From an uncultured Clostridia bacterium (lineage in GTDB: Bacteria; Bacillota; Clostridia; Oscillospirales; Acutalibacteraceae): a stretch of 47,976 nucleotides of DNA. A model generated the notes under the pieces. It was not told the DNA's origin. It saw only the letters and a program-made list of their open reading frames with translations, and did no database searches. Location of the stretch: assembly GCA_947369085.1 (NCBI GenBank), contig CANBJR010000016.1:1-47976 (forward strand), read 5' to 3'. Below are positions 7,982 through 16,429 of this stretch, piece by piece (the first letter of the stretch is position 1; every line of letters begins with the position of its first letter). Made by a program: the position numbers and the translations under genes.

Positions 7982-9307
7982 TTAACCTTCGTCACGAATG
8001 TTAGTAATTGTATCCTGGAGAAGCTTTCTTGTTGCATCTGCATCATCAGGATTCCACTCTTCAGCAACGAGCTTGTTACCAAGGTTGCCCATAGGAGTCC
8101 AGAATGTTGAAGAAATGTTAACCTGTGTGCAGGAATTCTGAGACTGATCCTTAATTGCGTTAAGAACAGGGCTTTCTGTAACAACCTTATCCTTCTGAAC
8201 GTTTACGTTAGAGGGACCCCAGCCGAGTTCTTCTGTTCTCTGCTTCTGGCACTCTTCGCCTGAGAGATAGAGAGCAAGAATCTGAGCTGAGTTGGGATAT
8301 TTTGAAGAGCCGTTAACGCCGATATACTTGTAACCGAACATTGAAACAAGCTGCTTGTCCTCGTCGCCTACTTTGATTGTAGGAAGCTTAGCTGCGCCGA
8401 ACTTGTCGCCGAGTGAATCCTGGTTAACCTTTGTATCCCAAGAACCGTCTACGCCGGCACCGCAAGTACCGTTCTTAAAGCCTGAAGCAACGTTCTTTAC
8501 ATTAAGTGAAGTAAATGTGCCCTTATATTCTTTGATGAGCTTTGCGAAAGCCTGTAATGTCTTAACAGCTTCGTCCTCGTCATATTTAACAAACTTCTGT
8601 GTGATGCCGTCCTCTTCAAGACCGTCAATCTTTGCACCGGCTGTGAAAGCAAAAGTACAAGCATAGAAACCATCGCCTGCGTCAAAGATAAACTTCTTGC
8701 CAGCCTTCTTACAAGCCGCTAAAGTACCCTCAAGAGTCTTAGCGTCTTCCTCGGTAACTACTGTGTTATCATATACCATATAGTAACCGTTGTCGTTTGT
8801 TTCAGGATAAGCATAGAGTGTATTTTTTGATGTGCCTGCCTTGATTGTATCTTCTGAGTTTGAAGAAGTTACATAATCAGTAAAGCCCTTAGCAACAGGA
8901 GCGATTACACCTGCGTCAACGAGCTTGTTGAGCTGATCACTTGGGAAGCTGAATACGTCAGCAGCAGCAGAAGCGTCGTTAAGCATCTGAGTAGCTGCGT
9001 CTTGTTCGCCCTGAGCAACAACAGTAATGTCGAATTTCTTATCAGAATAAGCCTTCTTAAAGCTTTCAATCTGCTGTTTAACAAGGTTTACAGCTGCGTC
9101 AGGAGTCCAAACCTTAAGCTTTACGTTGTCCTCATCACCGAAGTATGCAGCATCAACTACAGAAGCATTAACACCTGTTGCAGTTGAGCCTGAGCTTTCG
9201 CCCGCTTTTGAAGATGAACCTGAATTTGATGATGCATCACCGCCGCAACCTGCAAATGCAGTAGCAGTAAGAACACCAGCCATAAGAATGGCAAGAATCT
9301 TTTTCAT
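7982..9307 (-). CDS. malE: Maltodextrin-binding lipoprotein MalE-like
   Basis: Extracellular solute-binding protein of the importer, anchored by lipid (lipobox in LTATAFAGCGG, Cys about residue 20, then a Ser/Gly tether). The 441 residues follow the family 1 solute-binding fold: KLKVWTPDAAVNLVKQQIES at about 62-81, IAPVAKGFTDYV, and the C-terminal NISSTFWTPMGNLGNKLVAE that closes the cleft in maltodextrin binders. GAGGG precedes the ATG. It is first in the locus, under a good promoter, with binding-protein excess over the permeases expected. The exact sugar chain length preferred cannot be seen. Confidence 0.92.
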   Translation of the reverse strand: MKKILAILMAGVLTATAFAGCGGDASSNSGSSSKAGESSGSTATGVNASVVDAAYFGDEDNVKLKVWTPDAAVNLVKQQIESFKKAYSDKKFDITVVAQGEQDAATQMLNDASAAADVFSFPSDQLNKLVDAGVIAPVAKGFTDYVTSSNSEDTIKAGTSKNTLYAYPETNDNGYYMVYDNTVVTEEDAKTLEGTLAACKKAGKKFIFDAGDGFYACTFAFTAGAKIDGLEEDGITQKFVKYDEDEAVKTLQAFAKLIKEYKGTFTSLNVKNVASGFKNGTCGAGVDGSWDTKVNQDSLGDKFGAAKLPTIKVGDEDKQLVSMFGYKYIGVNGSSKYPNSAQILALYLSGEECQKQRTEELGWGPSNVNVQKDKVVTESPVLNAIKDQSQNSCTQVNISSTFWTPMGNLGNKLVAEEWNPDDADATRKLLQDTITNIRDEG

Positions 9308-9349
9308 TGGAATATCCCTCTTTCAAAAAAATTTTTTAATTATTTTTTG

Positions 9350-9564
9350 GAGCAAATTGCACAAAGCATATTTGTTCCTCTACATAAATAATATCAAAAA
9401 CGCAACGAAATTTCAACTACCTTTGTACTTTTTATCTACATTGTTAAATTTCAATTAATTTTTTGTGTAATATTACATAATTAAAAATTTATTTTTACTT
9501 ATCATATAAAAATCAGCTTTGATTTTTGTTTATTTTGCTTATATAGTCATTGTGCAATTTGCTC
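9350..9564 (-). promoter_or_regulatory. malE promoter flanked by a pair of inverted operator-like sequences
   Basis: On the minus strand TTGAAA (9411-9416), a 17-nt spacer and TATTAT (9388-9393) form a good sigma-A promoter with a leader of about 75 nt. GAGCAAATTGCACAA occurs at 9350-9364 within the leader, and its exact 15-nt reverse complement at 9550-9564, some 140 nt upstream of the -35. Both contain the palindrome GCAAATTGC. The spacer carries CGTTGCG. Two operators on either side of a promoter suggest LacI-family (MalR-like) repression by looping. No regulator gene is in the window. Confidence 0.6.
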
Positions 9565-9716
9565 AATCACATATGTTTTCAATTAATAGAAACGTCATAT
9601 CAGTACCCTTTGCTCTGCAAAACTCACGCACGAAAACATAGTTTTTTAATTTTTATAGTGTATTTTTACCAATTATCGGTTTTGACTGAAAAATCAAGAA
9701 TTTTTTCATTATAAAG

Positions 9717-9745
9717 TTGTATTAATCGGGAAAAATTGGTATAAT
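9717..9745 (+). promoter_or_regulatory. Promoter of the MurE-like gene
   Basis: TTGTAT at 9717-9722, a 17-nt spacer and a perfect TATAAT at 9740-9745, 41 nt before the ATG. Confidence 0.7.
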
Positions 9746-9786
9746 TGAATATAACTAATTTATATATCAGAAAACGGAGTGTTGTT

Positions 9787-11265
9787 ATGAAACTGTCTGA
9801 TTTGCTTGCAAAAATTAAATATACTGCTAAAAACAGCGTAAATCCCGAAATTTCGGACATAATTTACGATTCACGAAAGGTTGCTGACGGCACTGTCTTT
9901 GTTTGCCTCAAGGGCTACACAAGCGACGGTCATAAATACGCAAAATCAGCCGTAGAAAACGGCGCCGCCGCACTCGTTATCAGTGACGAGCTTGATTTTG
10001 ACGTTCCGCAAAACATTGCCGTAATCAAAACAGACGATACACGACTTGCTCTTGCGCTTATGAGCGCAGAATTTTTTAAAAATCCTGCAAAGGAGCTTAA
10101 AACCGTTGCAATAACCGGCACAAAGGGCAAAACCACTACAACAGCTATGGTGGCTGAGATTTTTGAACAGGCAGGAATCAAAACAGGAACAATAGGTACT
10201 CTCGGCATTGTCTATGGCGGCAAAACTTATAAAACCAACAACACCACACCTGAATCATATGAAATTCAAAAGGCAATGCGTGATATGATTAACGCCGGCT
10301 GTAAAGCAATGGTAATTGAAGCGTCGTCAATCGGACTAAAACACAACAGGCTTGCAGGAATTAAATTTGACGCAGGAATTTTTACAAACTTTTCTGATGA
10401 CCATATCGGTGGAGTTGAACACAAGGATTTGGCTGAATATCTCTACTGCAAGAGCCTTTTGTTCCGTCAGTGCAGACTTGCCGCGGCAAATATTGATGAT
10501 GAAAACTGGAAAGAAATCACAAAGGATGCAAAATCACCCGTTGTTACATTCGGATTTTCCGAGGATGCAATGCTCCGTGCAAAAAATGAACATCTTGTTT
10601 CCGAAAACGGATTTCTCGGCGTACACTTTGACACAGAGGGAATGAAAAATCTTTCTCTTGACGTGGGAATTCCGGGTAAATTCAACGTATATAATGCTCT
10701 TGCGGCGATATGCGCCGTTTCTTTCTTTGACATTCCCGACGAGGCTGTCGTAAGAGGACTTATATGTGCAAAGGTTAAAGGCAGAGTTGAGCCTGTCAAG
10801 GTTCCCGGCAACTACACCTTGCTTATAGATTATGCGCACAATGCGTTATCTATGGAAAATGTACTCACAACTCTGCGCCACTATAACCCTAACCGACTTA
10901 TCACTATGTTCGGCGCCGGCGGCAACAGACCTAAGGTGCGCCGTTACGAAATGGGTGAAGTTTCGGGCAAGCTAAGCGATTTATCTGTTATCACCGAAGA
11001 CAATTCACGTTTTGAAAATGTAATGGACATTATTGAGGACATTAAGACGGGAATCAGCAAAACTGACGGAAAATATGTTGTTGTCCCCAACCGCAAAGAC
11101 GCAATAAAATATTGTATAGAAAACGCTCAGGACGGCGATATTATTGTTCTTGCCGGCAAAGGTCATGAGGATTATCAGGAAATCAAAGGCATTAAGTACC
11201 ATATGGACGAACGTGAGCTTATTGCGGAAATTATTGAAGAACTTGCAAAGAAATACGAAAAATGA
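9787..11265 (+). CDS. MurE-family UDP-MurNAc-tripeptide ligase
   Basis: Cytoplasmic ATP-dependent Mur ligase, adding the third residue of the peptidoglycan stem peptide if it is a true MurE. The 492 residues show the MurE N-terminal UDP-binding domain (ISDIIYDSRKVADGTVFVCL), the ATP loop AITGTKGKTTTTAMVAEIF (about residue 109), NNTTPESYEIQ, and the C-terminal domain start LIDYAHNALSMENVL, then MFGAGGNRPKVRR. Where meso-DAP ligases read DNPR, this protein reads TEDNSRFE, keeping N and R but losing the proline, so amino-acid specificity is uncertain and it may be a paralogue rather than the housekeeping MurE. The start at 9787 has CGGAG upstream. Monocistronic, with its own promoter and terminator. 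Confidence 0.85.
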   Translation: MKLSDLLAKIKYTAKNSVNPEISDIIYDSRKVADGTVFVCLKGYTSDGHKYAKSAVENGAAALVISDELDFDVPQNIAVIKTDDTRLALALMSAEFFKNPAKELKTVAITGTKGKTTTTAMVAEIFEQAGIKTGTIGTLGIVYGGKTYKTNNTTPESYEIQKAMRDMINAGCKAMVIEASSIGLKHNRLAGIKFDAGIFTNFSDDHIGGVEHKDLAEYLYCKSLLFRQCRLAAANIDDENWKEITKDAKSPVVTFGFSEDAMLRAKNEHLVSENGFLGVHFDTEGMKNLSLDVGIPGKFNVYNALAAICAVSFFDIPDEAVVRGLICAKVKGRVEPVKVPGNYTLLIDYAHNALSMENVLTTLRHYNPNRLITMFGAGGNRPKVRRYEMGEVSGKLSDLSVITEDNSRFENVMDIIEDIKTGISKTDGKYVVVPNRKDAIKYCIENAQDGDIIVLAGKGHEDYQEIKGIKYHMDERELIAEIIEELAKKYEK

Positions 11266-11283
11266 AATTTAACTAAATCAAGC

Positions 11284-11319
11284 AACGGCTGTTTCAGAAC
11301 TCATCCTGAAACAGCCGTT
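11284..11319. terminator. Bidirectional terminator between convergent genes
   Basis: Perfect 14-bp stem AACGGCTGTTTCAG / CTGAAACAGCCGTT with an 8-nt loop, followed by TTGATTATTT on the plus strand. It serves the MurE-like gene and probably the facing Big_2 gene. The hairpin at 14457-14490 is a related sequence. Confidence 0.85.
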
Positions 11320-11353
11320 TGATTATTTAACTATTATACCATTTGGTTTTAAA

Positions 11354-14300
11354 TTATTTAACCGTTACCTTACATTGTGCTGTTTTTCCGTTGTAAAGCG
11401 TTATCTTAATATATGCAGTACCCTTTGCATTTGCTTTGATAACAGCTTTGTTGCCGTTTCCCTTTGTAACGGTTGCAACACTTGTATTTGAGCTTGACCA
11501 TTTAAGGTTAGACGCATTTGCATAGCTTCCGCTGTTGGTACCCTCGCTGATTGTATAGCTTGCACCCTTATTAAGCGTAAGATTTGTTTTGCTCAAACTT
11601 ACGCTTGCGGGAGCGTTTTTGACCGTTACCTTACATTGTGCAGTTTTTCCGTTGTAAAGTGTAATTTTCACATATGCAGTACCGATACCCGTTGCTTTGA
11701 TTGTTGCTTTGTTGCCGCTTCCCTTTGTGACGGTTGCTACCTTTGTATTTGAGCTTGACCATTTAAGGTTAGACGCATTTGCATAGCTTCCGCTGTTGGT
11801 ACCCTCGCTGATTGTATAGCTTTCGCCGTTACCGAGCGTTACGCTTGAAGCGCTTAACTTAACGCTTGTCGGAGCATTTTTGACCATTACCTTGCATTGT
11901 GCTATTTTGCCGTTATAAAGTGTGATTTTCACATATGCAGTACCAATACCCGTTGCTTTGATTGTTGCTTTGTTACCGCTTCCCTTTGTAACGGTTGCTA
12001 CCTTTGTATTAGAACTTGCCCATTTAAGGTTAGAAGCATTTGCATAGCTTCCGCTGTCAGTACTTTCGCTGATTGTATAACTTTCGCCCTTTCCGAGTGT
12101 TACGCTTGAAGAACTCAACTTAACGCTTGTGGGTGCAGATTTTACTGTTACCTTGCAGACTGCTGCTTTACCGTTATACAGTGAAATTGTCACATATGCA
12201 GTACCAAAACTCATTGCTTTGATAACTGCCTTGTTGCCGCTTCCCTTTGTTACGGTTGCAACTGAATTATTGGAACTGCTCCATACAAGATTTGACGCAT
12301 TTGCATAGCTTCCACTGTTAGTACCTTCGCTAATTGTATAGCTTTCACCCTTGCCGAGCGTTACGCTTGTCGGATTAACCTTTACGCTTATAGGAGCGGG
12401 TTTTACTGTAACCTTACAAGTTGCAGTCTTGCCATTATAAAGTTTAGTTTTAATATACGCAGTACCTGTACCCTTTGCGGTAACAACAGCCTTATTAGCA
12501 CTTCCCTTTGTAACGGTAGCAACTGAATTATCGGAACTGCTCCATACAATATTTGATGCATTTGCATAACTTCCGCTGTTGGTGCTTTCGGAAATCGTCA
12601 GTTTCTCACCAACCCCGAGCATTATGCTTGTCGGATTAACCTTTACGCTTGTCGGCACAGCCTTTACGTTCAACGAACAATCTACAGTCCTTCCGCGAGG
12701 AGAAACGACCGTAAAATACGTTGAACCTGTTTTCTTTGCAGTAATTGTTCCATCGGACGAAATACTTGCAATTTTAGAATTATCCACATAAAATCCGTAG
12801 TTACTCAAATCTGTAATCTTTTTGTTATCGCTTGAATACACGTCAATTTTGATTTTTTCACCTACACCCAATGTAATCTTATCGGTTTTTAAAATTGGAA
12901 TATCGTCTGTCGGGTCGGTACATTCACTCAGAATATTTGCTATAACCCGAATAATTCTGCTATCATCACAGCGGTTTAACACTTCAACATATACATCTAT
13001 CGGAGCTACATTAAGCTTGTTTATAATGCTCTGTGTTAAATCAGTCTTGGCAGGATCATTGTAATAACAAATCAGGTAATTTGCCAATAAAGATTCATCG
13101 CTTTCGCCATCGGGCAATGCAGAACCAACGATGTTACCTCTTGAAGTAATTTTCTTTTCAGGGCCGCAGTCGGGATTGTTCTCCCAAACAGCTACATTTG
13201 CCTTTTTCTCAGAATCTTCGGGATTTTCAATCTGCTCACCTGTGCAATACATTGTATCACCGATGCAAGCACCGCTCATAATTGCGTTATAAGTCTGCAT
13301 ACCTGTGTTAGATGAGAAGATAACGCAGTAAACTTTTCCGTCAGAATGACTGATTGTATTTTTTGTCTTTGAAAGGTCATATGTAGCAATACCTGTTTCC
13401 TTATCAAGAGTACACTGCTCAGACCTTGTCTGCCATTCCGGCCACAATCCCAAACCATCAGTTCTCCAGATATGGCAGTAGAACTTCTTGTTTGTGTTAA
13501 GATCCCAACCGGATTTCTTAACATCAAAGTGAATTTCTCCATTAGTATATGCAGGAGTTGTCGGATTTACCGGTATCGGCGTAGTAACACTCGGGATGGT
13601 AGTCTCGCTTCCCGAATTCATGTTATAAAGTACACATTTTTCGGCAGCTTCTTTTCTTGTAGGATATATTCCATATTCGCCATTACCGTAGTAGAAGTAC
13701 CACTCACCAATATATGTCATTTTGCCTTCAAATGTTTCTGAAGTCTGAGAAGGATCAATAACAAAAATCATATTATCCATATTGAAAGTAAAGCTTTTAA
13801 AACTTTCTTCACCAAAGATTTCGACGTCATAGAAGAAATTGTCGGCAAAATCTCCGAGTTTAGCCTTATCCCCTTTGAAGCTTTCATACATCTCTTCAAA
13901 CCACTCTGTTGTATAAAGATCACTGTCACCGTCACAGTAACCTTCAACAGTTGCATCGTTTGCCTGCTTAGCTGCTGAGTAAATAGGAGCATTTTCGTCT
14001 AAACCGCCATTTACGTAGTTATTCCAAACTATAGCAGGAACATCTGTCGGGCAATCAAAATAGTAGAGGTTTTCAATATCACCTCTTTGCGCCTTGTATC
14101 CCGGCCAAGACACACCATCTTCTGCACCTTCAACAAAACCGCAGATATCAGCACCTGTAAAACAATAAATACCTGCTGTGTCAGTATTTGAGTTGTACCA
14201 ATCATCCGGCATTGCAAAGTAATATCTGTAAGTTTCTTCAACATTATCTCCGGGTGCATAACAGCCGTTTGCATCAATAACAGCCGAAACGCTTTCAAAA

Positions 14301-14371
14301 GAAACAGTCGTTACTGAACATACAAGTAGCACTGCAAGAATAACAGATGTTATTTTTTTAATTTTCCTCAT
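11354..14371 (-). CDS. Secreted starch-binding-type protein with six C-terminal Big_2 domains
   Basis: The 1005-residue product starts MRKIKKITSVILAVLLVCSV, a Sec signal peptide. Residues about 36-250 form a module with DNVEETYRYYFAMPDDWY and WPGYKAQRGDIENLYYFDCP, which recalls CBM26-like starch-binding modules. A Thr/Pro linker leads to a second module (DVKKSGWDLNTNKKFYCHIW; AVWENNPDCGPEKKITSRGN). Six Ig-like Big_2 domains fill the last ~510 residues; five are near-identical, the first is divergent. There is no dockerin, LPXTG or transmembrane tail, so attachment is unexplained. I start at 14371, where AGGAG is well placed, not at 14404. The next gene shares the first two modules but ends in a dockerin. 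Starch binding is an inference. Confidence 0.85.
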   Translation of the reverse strand: MRKIKKITSVILAVLLVCSVTTVSFESVSAVIDANGCYAPGDNVEETYRYYFAMPDDWYNSNTDTAGIYCFTGADICGFVEGAEDGVSWPGYKAQRGDIENLYYFDCPTDVPAIVWNNYVNGGLDENAPIYSAAKQANDATVEGYCDGDSDLYTTEWFEEMYESFKGDKAKLGDFADNFFYDVEIFGEESFKSFTFNMDNMIFVIDPSQTSETFEGKMTYIGEWYFYYGNGEYGIYPTRKEAAEKCVLYNMNSGSETTIPSVTTPIPVNPTTPAYTNGEIHFDVKKSGWDLNTNKKFYCHIWRTDGLGLWPEWQTRSEQCTLDKETGIATYDLSKTKNTISHSDGKVYCVIFSSNTGMQTYNAIMSGACIGDTMYCTGEQIENPEDSEKKANVAVWENNPDCGPEKKITSRGNIVGSALPDGESDESLLANYLICYYNDPAKTDLTQSIINKLNVAPIDVYVEVLNRCDDSRIIRVIANILSECTDPTDDIPILKTDKITLGVGEKIKIDVYSSDNKKITDLSNYGFYVDNSKIASISSDGTITAKKTGSTYFTVVSPRGRTVDCSLNVKAVPTSVKVNPTSIMLGVGEKLTISESTNSGSYANASNIVWSSSDNSVATVTKGSANKAVVTAKGTGTAYIKTKLYNGKTATCKVTVKPAPISVKVNPTSVTLGKGESYTISEGTNSGSYANASNLVWSSSNNSVATVTKGSGNKAVIKAMSFGTAYVTISLYNGKAAVCKVTVKSAPTSVKLSSSSVTLGKGESYTISESTDSGSYANASNLKWASSNTKVATVTKGSGNKATIKATGIGTAYVKITLYNGKIAQCKVMVKNAPTSVKLSASSVTLGNGESYTISEGTNSGSYANASNLKWSSSNTKVATVTKGSGNKATIKATGIGTAYVKITLYNGKTAQCKVTVKNAPASVSLSKTNLTLNKGASYTISEGTNSGSYANASNLKWSSSNTSVATVTKGNGNKAVIKANAKGTAYIKITLYNGKTAQCKVTVK
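11357..12890 (-). repeat. In-frame 261-bp tandem repeats encoding Big_2 domains
   Basis: The conserved domain-end sequence (VKNAP/VKPAP boundary) recurs at 11361, 11622, 11883, 12144, 12405 and 12666, exactly 261 nt apart each time, so every domain is 87 residues. The units nearest the C-terminus are the most alike (SGSYANASNLKWSSSN in three of them), which indicates recent expansion by unequal exchange. The block beyond 12666 is an older, diverged copy. Confidence 0.93.
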
Positions 14372-14413
14372 ATTTTTTCTCCTATTAAGTAATATTTTAT
14401 CCATTTTTACTAT

Positions 14414-14442
14414 TTTATAGCATTGTGTCTACATATTGTCAA
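14414..14442 (-). promoter_or_regulatory. Promoter of the Big_2 protein gene
   Basis: Minus-strand TTGACA (14437-14442), 17-nt spacer, TATAAA (14414-14419), 43 nt from the chosen ATG. Confidence 0.8.
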
Positions 14443-14456
14443 CACATTATTTAATA

Positions 14457-14490
14457 TCGTCTGTTTCAAAGCTCATATTAAAACAGACGA
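14457..14490. terminator. Hairpin between the two secreted-protein genes
   Basis: Ten-base-pair stem TCGTCTGTTT / AAACAGACGA with CATTTTTATTT on its plus-strand side. It sits downstream of the dockerin gene and just upstream of the Big_2 gene promoter. Confidence 0.65.
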
Positions 14491-14537
14491 CATTTTTATT
14501 TATTGTTTATTATTCATCTTGAATATCACTTGTTCGT

Positions 14538-16304
14538 TTAATCGTAAACAGCCGTATATCGACCGGCAAGGATAAACTGAATTTCTGTTGCGTCAAGAAT
14601 ACTGATTGCTCCGTCATAGTTGACATCTGCAAGCTTAAGCTGTTTATCTCTGTCAAATTCATCAATTCCTGCCAAGTGTTTCTGAATCAGTGTTGCGTCA
14701 GCAATGGTAACATGTCCGTCAAGGTTTACATCGCCGGGCATATAGAACTCAGGACTAATATCAAGACTCTTCTCGACAGCAGCAATAACCTTATCTCTTG
14801 TATTAATGTTCATCTTACATGAAACGACCTTATCATATGTTATCTGCTTTACATCTTCATACACAAGTTCTTTTGTCAGGTTAAGCTTATCAATGATACC
14901 GCTGAGAAACTCCAGTATCTCCGAAACCTCATAATACCGCAAGACGAAATCGACAACCATTGTTCTGTCAGATTCCCCCTCATAGTGGAAATCTCCCACA
15001 ATATTTCCTGTTGATGTAATTCTCTTTTCAGGACCGCAGTCAGGATTATTCTCCCATACGGCTACGCTGCATTTTTTCTCAGAATCTTCGGGATTTTCAA
15101 TCTGCTCACCTGTGCAATACATTGTATCGCCGATGCAAGCACCGCTCATAATAGTATTGTAAGTCTGCATACCTGTGTTCGAACTAAAAATAACGCAGTA
15201 AATCGCACCGTCACTTACATCAAAATTATGCCCTGTTGTTTTCAAATCAAAGCTTGCAATGCCGGTGTCGGCATCATAACTGCAAACCTCTCTTTTCACC
15301 TGCCACTCAAGCCAATCTGTGCCCGAAGAAGTAGGGGAACCGTCAGCTTTCCAAATATGACAGTAAAACTTTTTGTTAGTATTTAAATCCCAACCTGATT
15401 TTTTTACATCAAAATTAATTCGTCCCTCGTCTTCGTCCGGATATACAGGGACAGTCGGTGCAGGCACTGTCGGGTCAATCGGAATAGGATTTGTCGGAAC
15501 AGGTTCGTCGGGTTTAGGCTCGTCGGGGCTGGAAATATGAACAACCTCATCAATATTATGCAATACTCCCTCTAACTGTGCTCCGCTTTTTGTAGGATAC
15601 ATTCCAAATTCGCCGTTGCCGTAGTAGAAATACCACTCACCAACATAAGTCTTTTTTCCGTAAAAGTTCTCTGAAGTCTTAGTAGGATCAACAACATAAA
15701 TCATATTATTCATATTGAAAGTAAAGCTTTCAAAACTTTCTTCACCAAAAATTTCTACGTCATAGAAGAAATTGTCGGCAAAATCTCCGAGTTTTGCTTT
15801 ATCGCCTTTAAAGCTTTCATACATCTCTTCAAACCACTCTGTTGTATAAAGATCACTGTCGCCGTCGCAGTAACCTTCAACCACTGCATCCCTTGCCTGC
15901 TTAGCCTCTAAGTAGATGGGAGCATTTTCGTCTAAACCGCCATTTATGTAGTTATTCCAAATGATAAAATAGACGTCTGTCGGGCAGTCAATGTAGTAGA
16001 GATTTTCAATATCACCTCTTTGCGCCTTGTATCCCGGCCAAGATACGTCACCGCCTGTACCATCAATAGCACCGCAGGCATCTGTTCCTGTCCACCAATA
16101 AACACCGGCAGTATCAGTATTTGAACTATACCAATCATCCGGCATTGCAAAGTAATATCTGTAAGTTTCTTCAACGTTGTCACCGGGTGCATAGCAACCG
16201 TTTGTGTCAATTATAGCCGAAACGCTTCCAAATGAAACAGTCGTTACTGAACATACAAGCAGCACTGCAAGAATAACAGATGTTAATTTTTTAATTTTCC
16301 TCAT
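14538..16304 (-). CDS. Secreted starch-binding-type protein with C-terminal type I dockerin
   Basis: Part of a cell-surface glycan-degrading complex: the dockerin docks to a cohesin on a scaffoldin. The 588 residues have a Sec signal (MRKIKKLTSVILAVLLVCSV), the same two modules as the Big_2 neighbour (YRYYFAMPDDWYSSNTDTAG; FYCHIWKADG; AVWENNPDCGPEKR), an Asp/Pro/Thr linker at about 265-300, and at about 530-585 two dockerin calcium loops, GDVNLDGHVTIADATLIQ and LADVNYDGAISILDATEIQ. No glycosidase catalytic domain is visible, so it looks like a binding component, as in amylosome or cellulosome adhesion proteins. AGGAGG precedes the start. The pair arose by tandem duplication with different tails. 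Confidence 0.88.
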   Translation of the reverse strand: MRKIKKLTSVILAVLLVCSVTTVSFGSVSAIIDTNGCYAPGDNVEETYRYYFAMPDDWYSSNTDTAGVYWWTGTDACGAIDGTGGDVSWPGYKAQRGDIENLYYIDCPTDVYFIIWNNYINGGLDENAPIYLEAKQARDAVVEGYCDGDSDLYTTEWFEEMYESFKGDKAKLGDFADNFFYDVEIFGEESFESFTFNMNNMIYVVDPTKTSENFYGKKTYVGEWYFYYGNGEFGMYPTKSGAQLEGVLHNIDEVVHISSPDEPKPDEPVPTNPIPIDPTVPAPTVPVYPDEDEGRINFDVKKSGWDLNTNKKFYCHIWKADGSPTSSGTDWLEWQVKREVCSYDADTGIASFDLKTTGHNFDVSDGAIYCVIFSSNTGMQTYNTIMSGACIGDTMYCTGEQIENPEDSEKKCSVAVWENNPDCGPEKRITSTGNIVGDFHYEGESDRTMVVDFVLRYYEVSEILEFLSGIIDKLNLTKELVYEDVKQITYDKVVSCKMNINTRDKVIAAVEKSLDISPEFYMPGDVNLDGHVTIADATLIQKHLAGIDEFDRDKQLKLADVNYDGAISILDATEIQFILAGRYTAVYD

Positions 16305-16356
16305 AATTATTGCCTCCTGTCAATATTTTTTGTATATAATATATGATTGTATCATT

Positions 16357-16384
16357 ATTATAGCACATTGTAAAATAATGTCAA
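16357..16384 (-). promoter_or_regulatory. Promoter of the dockerin protein gene
   Basis: Minus-strand TTGACA (16379-16384), 16-nt spacer, TATAAT (16357-16362). The CAATGTGCTATAAT core matches CAATGCTATAAA of the neighbouring duplicate's promoter, so the promoter was duplicated as well. Confidence 0.8.
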
Positions 16385-16404
16385 CACTTTCAAGAAAAAA
16401 CAAA

Positions 16405-16424
16405 GGCAGGGAATCAACCCTGCC
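16405..16424 (-). terminator. Intrinsic terminator of pncB
   Basis: GGCAGGG / CCCTGCC stem with a 6-nt loop, followed on the minus strand by TTTGTTTTTTC, 6 nt after the pncB stop. Confidence 0.9.
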
Positions 16425-16429
16425 GTAAT

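Noticed and set aside
8355..8666. Plus-strand open frame opposite malE
   Set aside because: It is antisense to a clear solute-binding protein and follows its codon pattern in mirror.
11357..12890. Non-coding repeat array or CRISPR
   Set aside because: The 261-bp periodicity keeps frame and encodes Big_2 domains.
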